From Apoderus coryli (taxonomy: Eukaryota > Arthropoda > Insecta > Coleoptera > Attelabidae), in assembly GCA_911728435.2 (NCBI GenBank), contig OU452208.1:9796001-9860000 (forward strand): a DNA stretch of 64,000 bases. Reading direction: 5' to 3'. Made by a program: the position numbers and the translations under genes. Numbering within the stretch: position 1 is the stretch's first letter; every line of letters starts with the position of its first letter. Positions 24,421 to 35,708 of the stretch are shown here, piece by piece. The notes beneath the pieces were generated by a model that made no database searches, was not told the DNA's origin, and saw nothing but the letters and a program-made list of their open reading frames with translations.

Positions 24421-25330
24421 AATAACACGACCTGATTTCGCCTGTCTATAACTATAAGGTAAAGGCAAAAGACAAAACGTATTTTTATTTTATTTTCTAT
24501 AGAAGTCACCGCCGCCGTACACGTGTGGCAGAAAAACTCTTTGTTTTGCACCGCCAAAAGCAGCAGTGTAGCTATTGGTTTCATCTTATTATACTTATTT
24601 TTTATTGTGAATATTCACTAAGACTTGAACTTTTGCAAAGAAAGGATGTAAAAGCAGAAAAAGTTACATTGACAATTTTTCTTAGTCTTTTAGTCACTTC
24701 ACTTCAATTTATCCAATTAATGAATTTGTTTTAACCACAGAAGTTAATTTAAACTGTTAAGTTGTTTAATAAACGCATATTAAAATCAATTTGGTGTAAT
24801 TTATTGTTATGGTCCTTCGAGAGGTAAATCGGAAATTTTTACGGCGAATTGCCATTGTGAACTAATGTTGTGTTGAAACTACACACTTGGGTTGTATGAA
24901 AGATTTTGTTTATAAGGTTCCGATTTTGAGTGAAAATCATTTAATAGAGAGAATCTTACAAGCTGGGGAAGGCTTTAGGTTGAAGCCTCATATTTTTCAA
25001 AGACTAAGATTTTTTTACTAAAAAGAGCTTGCATATATGCATTGAAAAAATGGGGGTCATATCGAGCAACATCTTTAGACTGGTCGTTTTTCTAATGTTT
25101 ATTTAGTTACTTTTTCATGTTTTTAAAATAATATTTTTAAATAATTAATATATGCTTCAAATTAAGTTAAAAATAATAAACAATTTCATGTTCGTAGTGT
25201 TTAGTTTTATTACCTTTTCGAAAACTGTACTTAATTTGATGCACGGTAATGGTAATTTGAGTTAAATATGCTTGATTTAGTAGTGAAAATACCGTGAGCC
25301 GCGTAGACAACAAGAGCCAATACTTTTCAA
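24421..25330. other. AT-rich, weak transposase C-terminus
   Basis: Apart from a possible mariner C-terminal trace at about 25020-25075 (CIEK followed by a GGHIE-like word in the next frame), nothing could be identified. Confidence 0.3.
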
Positions 25331-25697
25331 AATATCTCAAAAACAAATGATTTTAGCCAGATTTTATAAGAGTTAAAAAATAATAAAAAATATATGGTAA
25401 TCTATAAAAAATTGGTTTAAAAGTCATTGGTGTACGCAATAAAAACTTGGGCGGGGGGTCAATGGGTACTGAACATCCCGTAGTTTGGCTATTAAGAACT
25501 TGTTTTTTGTGTTGTTTTGTGTAGCTCTTTATGGTGAAGCAACACACTAAATTTGAATATCTCAATAAATACTAGAATTATTTAAAAATATTGGTTTTAA
25601 ATTTTCAACTATCGATCATGGAGGGCTAAAATGAAAAATTACATTTAAAACTCATATTATTTTTGCTCAAGGAATCTGTAGTTAACGGATTGACCTT

Positions 25698-25935
25698 CTT
25701 TTTCCGGACACCCTGTATATATTTACATTTTTACGTTCTTTGGAATAATTAGAGAGAAGTTTCAGAGCAACTCCTTAAGCGAATTTTGTTTAATTTAGAC
25801 AGAAATTAAGATTACGTATTTTTTTTAACAAATTTATATCTCATCTAAATAGATTATATGATAGAATTTCACCAATAACCTAAAAAAGCTCCCTTCTAAC
25901 GATCTGTAGCAGCTAGGTGTTGTAAATTTATACAG
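25698..25935 (-). repeat. Dispersed repeat, copy inverted relative to 57330-57592
   Basis: This block (ACACCCTGTATATATTTACA at its left, GATCTGTAGCAGCTA near 25900) matches the reverse complement of 57330-57592. Shared words include AATTAGAGAGAAG-like, GCGAATTTTGT and AAAAAAGCTCCCTTCT-like stretches. The ends carry CACCCTGTA and a CAGGTTGTC variant, as in the other families of this window. Confidence 0.65.
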
Positions 25936-26639
25936 GTTGTCGCCTGTACAATATGAGTTTCAAAGATTACTGCTTAAGTTACACCACTGTTTATAAATTA
26001 CCACAATCCATGCCCGTCGAAAAGAAATGAAGTAAATAATATAACACAAAAGATATTAATCTGTTCTCATCAGCGAGCGCAGCAAACAAAAGTATCATTC
26101 ATTCCTTTTTCCAATCTTAAAGAATAAAACAATATCATAATTCATTCATAATTGTGTGACAAGTTATTATTGTTTGAATTTTTTACTCTGAAGTACAGAT
26201 TAAACATAAACTTTGAGAGTTAATTAAATTTTAATGTACATCATTATTAGAAAAATTAGTTTCTTTTACAACGTTAATTTTTTCCGTTTTTTCAATTAAC
26301 AAAAATAGTTATACACGTGATGTTTAAACTTCAAACAGCATGCTTTGAAATTATCCTGGGTAATCTTTTTTTGATGTCTGTAGTGTAGTGTTTTACAATA
26401 AATACAAAGGTTAATGTATTCAGGGTAATTCATCCTGAGTGGACTATTCAAAGTTGTCGGGAACTACCAAAGGTATGTTGCTGAAACTTAGGGGTTGTAG
26501 TATTTCCCGATCTATTTTACTTTCGGTTATACCGAAAGTAACAATCTAGTTAGTTATTTAATATGGAATGACCACATTTTTATTTTTTGTTAGTATTCTT
26601 TTATTAACTTCGTGAGTTGTAGCTCGTCGCTCAAAATCA

Positions 26640-26960
26640 CGACTGACTCTTTCTAGTAACTCCTCCGTGTGTTAATTGGTGTTTCATACACATTATTTTC
26701 TATGCTACCCACAGGAAAAAGTCCAAGTTGGGGGACCTATACGGCGAATCCATCGATCTTCAAGCATAATATTGAATTGGAACCAGCAAGAGCTATATTG
26801 GTTTAACGCCATCTAAATTTTCTTCGTGAATATAAAATTCTAATTTTTCATCCATTAATAAACAAAACAGTAATTAAAGCGAAAATTATCTTGGTACCCC
26901 CGTTCTTGAGTTACGTGTAAATTCTGTTTGTTCCAGAAATGTAAATTTCGTCTATTAAAA
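26640..26960 (-). pseudogene. Mariner-like transposase relic
   Basis: The minus strand reads LLMDEKLEFYIHEE near 26835 (first catalytic block, compare MDEAHF) and WIRRIGPPNLDFFLWVA near 26710-26755 (third block, compare RSPDLxxxDFFLWG). The middle block is missing and stops are frequent. It sits just inside the left terminus at 26421. Confidence 0.6.
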
Positions 26961-27828
26961 ATGCCTTTTTTTAAATTCCGTATATTTATGAACCAACAAA
27001 CTGTCGCAAAAATGAACTCGATGTTTTGCGTCTTGCGGGTAGAGCTCTTGTACAGTAGAATATTTAAAATGATGGGATTTATTTATCTTTAAAATACGCT
27101 GGATTGGGTTCATTAGCGTTAATTCAGGATACACAGTATTAGACGTGTTACATGTCCTACAATTAATTTAATAATTGCACTGTCCATATATTTGAAGTAA
27201 ATTAAAAAGATCTAAATTCACTTAATTATGTTGCATTTTAATCAACTTAGTTAACTAAATAAATTGCAGTAATTTTAACAATGAGATAAATCAATATTTG
27301 ACATATCTAAACATATACGTAACGTTGATTAAGGCGTTTGCTTATAATACTAGACGGTTTCTGCAAATTGCCCATTATATGACAAAAATGTATAACATTC
27401 AAAATATTGAAGAAATTGAATATTTTAGATATAGGGAAGTGATATAAATATCATTAAAAATGATATTTTTTATCTATCAAACTATTCCATTTAAAACTAG
27501 CTGTTGCCCTCGAGGCACGAATAGCTCTCCATATTTAAGTGTAAAAGTAATAATTTTATGACCTTTTTGTCATTTATCTAAATTTTTGTTTTGTTTTAGA
27601 CATCAGCTATTTTTTTTTTTTTTGTATCGGGTTTTGTGCCTTTTTCTTCTCTTTGGAGGCACTATTTATACGCAGATATTTTATATTTCAGATATAGGCC
27701 AAATTCTTGTACGCAATATAATTGATTTTTTTTTAGTTTTATTATAAAATTTATTTTGCCCCCTTTTCTACTATTTACGAACGCCTATGTAAACAAAATT
27801 GTTATGCTGCATGTTGTAGGTTATCCGT

Positions 27829-29420
27829 TAAGTGGTTTTTGAGTTATCACGGATACAATTTTTTCCTGACCCTTTTATAGAATTTTCACGGACGCCTATG
27901 GAACATTAATTTTTGTCGTGTATTTTTAACACCAATTCAACTAGTTAAATATAAAATTTTTTACATTTTAATTTTTTTTTCATTTTACCCCTTTTTTTAC
28001 TATTTACGAACGCCTATGTAAATAAAAATTTTATGCTGCATTTTTTAGGTTATCTTATATGAAAGCTATATATAATTAGCCAATTTTTCTGGTATATTTG
28101 GGAAACATTTTTTTTTCGTTTTTGACTCTTTTTTTAAGACTATTTTCGAACGCCTGTGTGAACTAATTCTTTTATGTAACATTTTTTAGGTTATATTCTA
28201 TCACACCTATAAAAAATTATTCAATATTTCGGATAAGTTTAAGAACTATAATTTTTTTAATTTTTGAACCCTCTTTTAAACCCCTTGCCTACGCTCAATG
28301 TTAATCACTACCTATAAATAGCCTGTAGTATTTTCGTACCAAATGTGGCTAAAATCCGTTAAGTGGTTTTTGAGTTATCACGGATACAAATTTTTTCTGA
28401 CCCTTTTATAGAATTTTCACGGACGCCTATGGAACATTAATTTGTGTCGTGTATTTTTAACACCAACTCAACTAGTTAAATATAAAAATTTTTACATTTT
28501 AATTTTTTTTATTTTACCCCTTTTTCTACTATTTACGAACACCTATGTAAATAAAAATTTTATGCTGCATTTTTTAGGTTATCTTATATCAAAGCTATAT
28601 ATAATTAGCCAATTTTTCTGGTATATTTGGGAAACATTTTTTTTTCGTTTTTGACCCTTTTTTAACACTATTTTCGAACGCCTGTGTGAACTAATTCTTT
28701 TATGTAACATTTTTTAGGTTATATTCTATCACAACTATAAAAAATTATTCAATATTTCGGATAAGTTTAAGAACTATGATTTTTTAAATTTTTGAACCCT
28801 CTTTTAAACCCCTTGCCTACGCTCAATGTTAATCACCACCTATAAATATCCTGTAGTATTTTCGTACTAAATGTGGTTAAAATCCGTTAAGTGGTTTTTG
28901 AGTTATCATGGATACAAATTTTTTCTGACCCTTTTATAGAATTTTCACGGACGCCTATGGTACATTAATTTTTGTCGTGTATTTTTAACACCAATTCATC
29001 TAGTTAAATATAAAATTTTTTACATTTTAATTTTTTTTTATTTTACCCCTTTTTCTACTATTTACGAACGCCTATGTAAATAAAAATTTTATGCTGCATT
29101 TTTTAGGTTATCTTATATCAAAGCTATATATAATTAGCCAATTTTTCTGGTATATTTGAGAAACATTTTTTTTCGTTTTTGACCCTTTTTTAAGACTATT
29201 TTCGAACGCCTGTGTGAACTAATTCTTTTATGTAACATTTTTTAGGTTATATTCTATCACAACTATGAAAAATTATTCCATATTTCGAATAAGTTTAGGA
29301 AATATATATTTTTTATGTTTTGACCCCTTTTCCACTATTTACGAACGCCTATGAAAGTAAGTTATTTATGACACATTTTATAGGTTATATTCTATTAAAG
29401 CTATACATAATTAGTTAATA
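27829..29420 (+). repeat. Tandem array of ~528-bp units
   Basis: The unit start CCGTTAAGTGGTTTTTGAGT recurs at about 27829, 28358 and 28886, giving spacings of 529 and 528 bp. The third unit is incomplete and runs into diverged sequence. Each unit itself contains shorter subrepeats with the words TTTACGAACGCCTATG and TTTTTTAGGTTAT. The copies differ by few bases, implying recent expansion or homogenisation. Confidence 0.88.
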
Positions 29421-29733
29421 TTTCTGCTATGTTTAAGAAGTACGTTTTTTTTAAATATTTTTTACTCCATTTTACACTATTTTCGAACGCCAATGTGGTC
29501 TAATATTTTATGTTTAATATTTTAGGTTATATTCAATTAAATGCGTAAAAAATTATTCAGTATTTCGGATAAGTTTAAGAACTATGAATTTTTTTAATTT
29601 TTGAACCCTCTTTTAAACCCCTTGCCTACGCTCAATGTTTCCCAAAAACTAATCAGCTCCTTGCCATGTCCAATAATATTTTTGTACCAAATTTGGTTAA
29701 AATCTGTTAAGTAGATTTTGCGTTATCGTGCAT

Positions 29734-29734
<1 letters not shown>

Positions 29735-29764
<30 letters not shown>
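29735..29764 (+). repeat. (CAGA)n microsatellite
   Basis: About 7.5 perfect copies of the CAGA tetranucleotide, at the 3' side of the repeat element described above. Confidence 0.95.
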
Positions 29765-30159
29765 TTTTTTTAAAACTACTTATTTATGTATAAAATGACC
29801 AAAAACAAGTATTTCCGGTGAAATTAAAAAAAATTTTTTTTTCATGAAACTAATAGTCTCCATATATACATATATTACATATATGATATGGAGAGCTAAA
29901 AATTGACTTTTCCTAGTAAACACGTGGTTCAAGTTTAAATTCGATTAAATCTTGTTCTGCAACTGCCTGACGATCTTGGACTTAACAAAGTTGACTTCCG
30001 GTATAACCAGAAGTAACATCAACCCACAAATTAATATTACACCAATATAGGACCTTCTTGATAATATTTAGTTTTCTTTTCTTGAGCCTTATTTCTTCAA
30101 TATTTAGATTTGAAACTTCTTGGGATGAGACTCACAAATTACACAACAGGTTAAATAAC

Positions 30160-30236
30160 GCCTTGTTATTTATTGTCAAAACATTTTTTAAAAAAACAAC
30201 GTTTCGGCAACGTACATCTGTTGCCTTCTACAGGTA
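30160..30236 (-). repeat. CGAAACG-type element terminus with hairpin
   Basis: On the minus strand a hairpin GGCAAC/GTTGCC (plus-strand 30206-30211 and 30220-30225) is followed directly by GAAACGTTG. A CTGTAGA word takes the place of the ribozyme CTGATGA. It resembles a decayed hammerhead-type terminus. Confidence 0.5.
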
Positions 30237-30364
30237 ATATACATACAAAAATCGTCTAGTGGACAAGTAGTGTTTTCTTTTGTATTCTTGATAATACCGA
30301 ACCCCTAAGTTGCAGAAACATACCTATTGGTAGTTCACGAGAATGAAAGAGATGAATTACCCTG

Positions 30365-31571
30365 TATTTGGTACACTTTAATGAAAAAACGTTCCATTTT
30401 CATGTTTTTGAAAATTTTATTGTAAGCACCTTTTGGTCAGAATCAGTTGGCAACAAACGAAGCGAGATCTTCCTTCAGAATTTAGGTTATATATATACAG
30501 ACAGTTTTTTTTATAAGACAGTATACCAGTGACACGAGCGGAACACGTTTGTTTTCGTTTTGAGGGGGAATTATTTTGTGACAAGGTAAGTATATAATAT
30601 AATATTTGTTTTTAAAAATATTTTTAAAATCGCAAAACAGTTATACATTTTACATTAATTGTTAATACATAAAGAATTTTTAAAATATTGTAGGGCATGT
30701 ATTGTTATGAATAGTTAAAAGGGTGCGTCTATGGATGGCTGAGGTCGGTATTGACATTACAAAGGGATATCGAGTTGAGGTTTTTTTATTATTTTAAATT
30801 AAGATTAGAAAGACTATACCAATAGTACGTTTTTCAGAAATCCATGAAGACCTGGTTAAGCAGTCACTCCCAATTCCAATCCAAACACGTTCAACGAGAA
30901 CAACTGATGTTGAAAATGATATGATGATGAGATGATAAAATGATATGATGATGAGATGATAACTATCGCATGCGGATTTTCATCACACCATAAATGGTTA
31001 TTATTAAAATTCCTTATTGCATTTCTTCAGTAAACAAAATAAACACCAGTAGTTGAGGAATTTGACAGAATGCCATAAGTGGAGGAAAATCAGCAGGAAT
31101 AAGTGCTTGAACGCGGACTAATAATATATAAGGTGTTCCATTTGAAATAAGCAAGCATAGGCCTATTAGCGGTATAACCGGAGATGCCACCATTTTGAAA
31201 CCTTTGAGTCGAATTCTTCAACAATAAGGCTTGTTGTAATGTTCCAAATGGTGTGATATCTAGACCAGAGTTTATTTGAGAATTCCTCAAACCCCTTACA
31301 ACTGACACGAAGTCTGATAAGCACTTGTATTCACTTTTAGTAGGCACTTTTGGCGTTTTCTGCACTTCTGGATTTTATTCAATTACATCTATTACTTAGT
31401 AGCTTAACTGGTAAATCTTAATGACTGAATGGACTGTCTGTACATTTTACATGTAAAATTTTGCTTACTTCTACACCTGCTACTGTGTATATTAAATTTT
31501 AATTAATATTTCAATTCATTAGTAATAATTACATGGAAGCAAAATTAAAATCGAATTTTCCATACTTTAGC
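30365..31571. other. Stretch without a recognised gene
   Basis: A 23-bp unit containing AATGATATGATGATGAGATG is repeated in tandem at about 30914-30960. A TA-TAAGGTGTTCC transposon-like end lies near 31129. A 91-codon minus-strand frame (31090-31365) has no recognisable domain. Confidence 0.4.
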
Positions 31572-31668
31572 ATGAATTTTCTACAATTTGCACATCTGGC
31601 GATGACCATCTCTCTTTTCACATTGTATGATGCATGTCTAATGAATCAGAGAAAAAACGGTACCCAAG
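31572..31668 (+). CDS. Possible first coding exon with signal peptide (A)
   Basis: The ATG at 31572 opens 32 codons starting MNFLQFAHLAMTISLFTLYD, a hydrophobic leader followed by a polar segment. It meets a consensus GTAAGT donor at 31669 in phase 1. A second such exon follows at 31896 in the same phase, so the two may be alternative first exons of one gene. No downstream coding exon was found on the plus strand. Chance cannot be excluded. Confidence 0.32.
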
Positions 31669-31895
31669 GTAAGTAACGACCCACCAGGTCTACCATAAGC
31701 AGTCAGTTGGTATTGGTTGCCCACACCAAGTGTGTATACAACACCCATAGTTAGCCGCCGTTCGCTGGGTTATTATGAAGTAAATAACGTCGGATTAAGA
31801 AAACATTATTTTCACTTTCAACGCAACATATTTTTGCTGTTTATTTTTAATTAATATATGTGACTGGTTAATCATTTTTGTAAGAAATTATTAAT

Positions 31896-31965
31896 ATGAT
31901 GTTTGCTATTATAAAATGGTTAGTGTTAATCCTGGGTTTAGTTGAGTTATCCCTACAAGCAAAAG
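31896..31965 (+). CDS. Possible first coding exon with signal peptide (B)
   Basis: The ATG at 31896 opens 23 codons: MMFAIIKWLVLILGLVELSL, then QAK, a textbook secretory leader with a likely cleavage near LQA. It ends at a GTGAGT donor (31966) in phase 1. The compact design of leader, donor and phase 1 is what secreted insect proteins show. The remaining exons would lie downstream, perhaps beyond the window. Confidence 0.4.
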
Positions 31966-33079
31966 GTGAGTAGTATGATTTGTATTTATTATTACCTGGT
32001 ATATTATTACTAAAGTAAAAGTGCTATTTATGTTATTATAACATTAAAGGTGTGTGTTTAAAAGAAAACAAGGTCAGTTTGAAAGAACCAATGTTTCTTT
32101 AAGTCAGAATAAGGTTTACCTACTTTTACTTATGTTTACCTATTACTACAAAGTACTCATATTATTAGTATCTAATATAAAAGTTAGTTGATCGGATAAT
32201 AATTCCTTCATCTAGTGGATTGATAGAGCCCGATAATGATAGAGCCTGATAATGCAATGAGATTTTCTCTCTCATGTAAAATTGCTCAATCCAGATGGAC
32301 TTTTAAATTATTTTTGTCTTTAATATTGTATGATATTGCAAAATTAATTATTCGAAAGATAATCGAAACATTCAGGAGTTGATTAATATTGTGTATAAGT
32401 AACCCAGATAATGGAGGATTACAAAACACCTACAAATAAGTATTTACAAGGTTTCAGTACATGTGAACCATTGCTGTTGCTGATTAAAAGGTGCGTTTGT
32501 AGCTTTTGATAAACGCTCAAGTTACAATGATGAATGATCAATGTTACTAAAAGATATTCAAGTTAACATTACACAAAGGAAACTATTTTAATACAGCTTA
32601 TCTGAGCTACCCACTTAAAACGATGACTGCTGTTTTGATTAATCTTCTCTTGAATCAAACTTCACTATACGGAAGCAAAAAATGTTTAAAAAAATTATAG
32701 AAATATTTAAGGTGTTGCAAATAATAGTTGTTTATTGTACAGGGTGGCCCATTAGTGTGAGGGCGGAAGATATCTCAAGATCTATAAGCGATACACAAAA
32801 AAATCCTTTACAAAACTTTTAGGCACTGAATACATCTCTTTTTATTTGAAAACAAAAAAGTTAAACTACACCTTTATTTTAATAATTTACAAATAGACAG
32901 TCTTAAAAAATTAAAAAAAAATTTTTTTTCGACAATTGGAGATTAAATAGAATAAAATCTCAATGCTCAAAATATAGACCACTTTGTTGGCGGCACTTCT
33001 GCAGTTTTAAAATAAATTTTTAGCTCGTTGGAGCATTTGGGATGTAATTGATTCAAAAACATTTCGAATTTAAGTGGTT
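31966..33079. other. AT-rich stretch with one transposon-like end
   Basis: No coding exon is recognised. A CAGGGTGGCCCATTAG motif preceded by GTA occurs near 32741. It probably marks one end of the mariner relic whose transposase piece follows. Confidence 0.4.
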
Positions 33080-33260
33080 GGTGACTCCCGGTAAATTATT
33101 TATTAATATTTTCTTTGGGGGTACAAATAGAAACAATTCGAGTGCCGTTAGATCAGGAGATCAGGCTGGCCAATTTGTTGCCCTATCCATCTTCCAGGGA
33201 AAGTTAGATCGTGTCCACTTGTTTAGTTGTTATCAAAATAAATACGTATTTTTGTATTTA
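33080..33260 (-). pseudogene. Mariner-like transposase fragment
   Basis: The minus strand reads WKMDRATNWPA, a stop, then SPDLTALELFLF, which is the third catalytic block (NWPARSPDLTxLDFFLWG) of a mariner-family transposase with substitutions. Little else remains. Confidence 0.62.
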
Positions 33261-34320
33261 ATTTTAGATTTTATTCTATTTAAACTTAAATTTTCTAAAA
33301 ATGTGTGTTTAAACCATTTTATTTTTTAAGAGCGTCTATTTGCAAATTATTAAAATAAAGCTTTAATTAACTTTTTTGTTTTTAAATAGAAAATAAAATT
33401 AATTAAAATGACAAAAAAATTCCGACTTTTGTCGGCAATTTTTTTTTATTTTTTTTTAGAAAAAAACGGTTAGCCTTAAGCTCATGAAATGATATCAATA
33501 AAAAATATAGGAATGGGACTTCTCCAATCTAGGCAGATTTACACAGGTTGTCCCATTTGACATTTTCCCATAAAAAAAATTACAAATCACATGTCAATAA
33601 AATCCAATAAAACGGAGAAAAGAAAAGAATTCAATGGACCTGACATGAAAAATTGGTTGGTTTTTGGTTTCTGTAGTTACCACAACGCAACGCCTTAAAA
33701 TTATGTCAAAATTAACCCTTATTTACAACTATTTCAAAAACTACTGGACCTAGGCATGTCAACGACATTTTGATTTAGTAAATATTCAGGTATCAGCTGA
33801 TAAGATAAGATTCTGTTTTCTGGTGACTCTGACACCTCTAATAAATTTTTCCTTTTTTCCTCATTTATTCAATGCTTTCCAAGTGAGGAAGTTCAGTTCA
33901 ATTCAAGCGCTCTCTTCTACAAAACTGCCCTGGATCCCCTGACAAAAGTTACCTTGCAAATATTAGAAATGTAAGGTTTTGGTTGGTTGAATAATTTGAA
34001 TTGAAAAATCTTTCACGTTCAGAAAATCATTGACGTTCATTTCTATACAGATATTTCGGCCAACATGATTCAATGATTGAATACAATTATTCTTACAGTC
34101 GTCGATGTTTAACACCTTTCCTTTCCACCTGGTGAAGAAGTCGCCACTCATAAATGTGTGACCTGTTTGCAGATATTTTAATTTAATTTGCTTTTTAACA
34201 GCTGTAAAACGTGATTAAGTCGTAACTCGCCATTAATGCACATTATATTATATAAAATCAAAATCATTTCGTGGCATAGCGGAGAAAAATATTTTTCATG
34301 TTATTATAGTATATCTATCA

Positions 34321-34543
34321 TATTATATTATATTATATTATATTATATTATATTATATTATATTATATTATATTATATTATATTATATTATATTATATTA
34401 TATTATATTATATTATATTATATTATATTATATTATATTATATTATATTATATTATATTATATTATATTATATTATATTATATTATATTATATTATATTA
34501 TATTATATTATATTATATTATATTATATTATATTATATTATAT
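34321..34543 (+). repeat. (TATTA)n pentanucleotide microsatellite, about 45 perfect copies
   Basis: A 223-bp uninterrupted TATTA tract with no visible interruption. It directly abuts the left end of the mariner relic at 34545. An open frame across it is an artefact of the repeat. Confidence 0.97.
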
Positions 34544-34544
34544 G

Positions 34545-35708
34545 GACCTGACACTTGGTCAAAAAGTCGTATCCAAAAAGACACGACAATTCGATTTTGT
34601 ACGTGACAGGTACGTCAAAATTTCGGAAAATGTCTCCTTTTGACCATTTTGAATATTGAAATCAGGCAAATATTTCACTTAGAATTTTTAATTTAAATTT
34701 AGTCATCCTATTCTTTCTTGAAACTGGGTGCTTTGCACCATCGAAGATTAATTCAGCTCGCCCTAGAAAACTTAGATGGCAACTGGAATAGCAATTACTT
34801 CACGACGTTGAACAAGATCCTTCAGTGAACACCAGAATTATGGAAAGTAATCGTCACAATCCACGTAACACCATACACACATTCATGCAAAGAGAAAATA
34901 TGCATCCTTATCATTTAAAGCCGGTTCAAGAATTGCATCCTGGGGATAGTGAGTTGCGTTTACGATTTTGTAGATTTTTTAAATTGCCTGGACGCAAATG
35001 AAGATTTTTTTAAACAAGTACAGTGAAGTGATCAAGCCCATTTTAACCAGCAAGGAGTGTTCAATTAGCACAACTTGCATTGCTGGAATTGCGAAAATTC
35101 ACACCAAATTAGAGAATCACATAAGCTTAAATGTGTGGATTTGTCTGTTGGGAAATAGGATAATAGAACCATAGTTTCTACCTAGGAAACTATGCCAATT
35201 TTTACGATAATATATTGCCTACTCTTTGGGAAGAAGTTCCTTTAGTACAAATAATGTGTGTAGGCCAAATGTTGTGTTTCAACATGATGGTGCACCACCC
35301 ATTATTCTCGAAACCAACCAACCAATGGATCGGTCGTGGAGGACATATTTTTTGGCCTTCTAGGCCCCTGGATCTCAACCCAATAGACTTCTGGCTTTGG
35401 GGTTATCTGAAAAATATGGTTTACCATATCTTACCCAACAGTGAAGATGATGATATTGTTCGCATTTATGGAGCTTTTGGTGAGCATTTCGAACACTTGT
35501 AAATTTAAATATTTTTATTTTATTATGTGATTAGTTAATAAATAATTTTAATTTGAACATTTGATTTGATTTTCGAAAATGTCTTCATTTTAATATTCAA
35601 AATGGTTATAATTTCATAAGACATTTTTCGAAATTTTGACATAAGTGATTTTCGTCATATTTCGTAGATTCTACCTTCAAGCGTGAGGAATTTTTTTGAG
35701 ACACCTTG
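34545..35708 (+). mobile_element. Mariner-like element (decayed)
   Basis: Inner terminal repeats match in inverse orientation: GTCAAAATTTCGGAAAATGTC near 34613 and GACATTTTTCGAAATTTTGAC near 35622, with CCATTTTGAATATT next to both. The right end is ACACCTTGTAT near 35700. The outermost left terminus has been lost or replaced next to the microsatellite. The transposase relic lies inside (34740-35502). Confidence 0.65.
34740..35502 (+). pseudogene. Mariner-like transposase relic
   Basis: Plus-strand pieces in order: SSKINSARPRKLRWQLE and NTRIMESNRHNPRNTIHTFM (DNA-binding part with second helix-turn-helix), MHPYHLKPVQELHPGDSELR, then MCVGQMLCFNMMVHHPLF (degraded QQDGAPxH block), then a RPLDLNPIDFWLWGYLKNMV block with the third acidic position. 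It ends YGAFGEHFEHL before the stop at 35502. The first FSDE block is not intact and frames shift, so it is inactive. Confidence 0.78.

Larger units (their letters stand above)
27494..29920 (+). mobile_element. CAGA-tailed repeat element with internal tandem units
   Basis: It starts ACTAGCTGTTGCCCTCGAGG with the word ATAGCTCTCCATAT. It ends after ACCAAATTTGGTTAAAATCT and a (CAGA)n tail, followed by an inverted TATGGAGAGCT word. In many insects, repeats beginning with a CTAGCTGTTGCCC-like word and ending in ACCAAATTT...GTTATC plus (CAGA)n are very common; their class is debated. Here the interior is a tandem array (27829-29420). Further pieces of the family lie at 50420-50650, and related edge words occur near 39700, 41310 and 55150. 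Confidence 0.7.
26421..30364. mobile_element. Mariner-like element split by a large nested repeat
   Basis: The left terminus CAGGGTAATTCATC (26421), followed by GAACTACCAAAGGTATGTTG and CTTAGGGGTT, is inverted at the right side, which ends GATGAATTACCCTG at 30364. Between them are a decayed minus-strand transposase (26640-26960), the CAGA-tailed repeat (27494-29920) and a CGAAACG-type terminus (near 30206). The simplest reading is one mariner-like transposon into which other elements later inserted. Confidence 0.6.

Noticed and set aside
27829..29420. CRISPR-like or satellite array
   Set aside because: The units are about 528 bp with a mobile-element start and CAGA tail. There are no short repeats with unique spacers.
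33963..34151. 62-codon minus-strand frame (MSGDFFTRWKGKVLN...)
   Set aside because: Plausible amino-acid composition but no recognisable domain or exon borders; chance cannot be excluded.
34236..34643. 135-codon open frame rich in Ile-Leu-Tyr-Tyr
   Set aside because: It is the translation of the (TATTA)n microsatellite and has no coding meaning.
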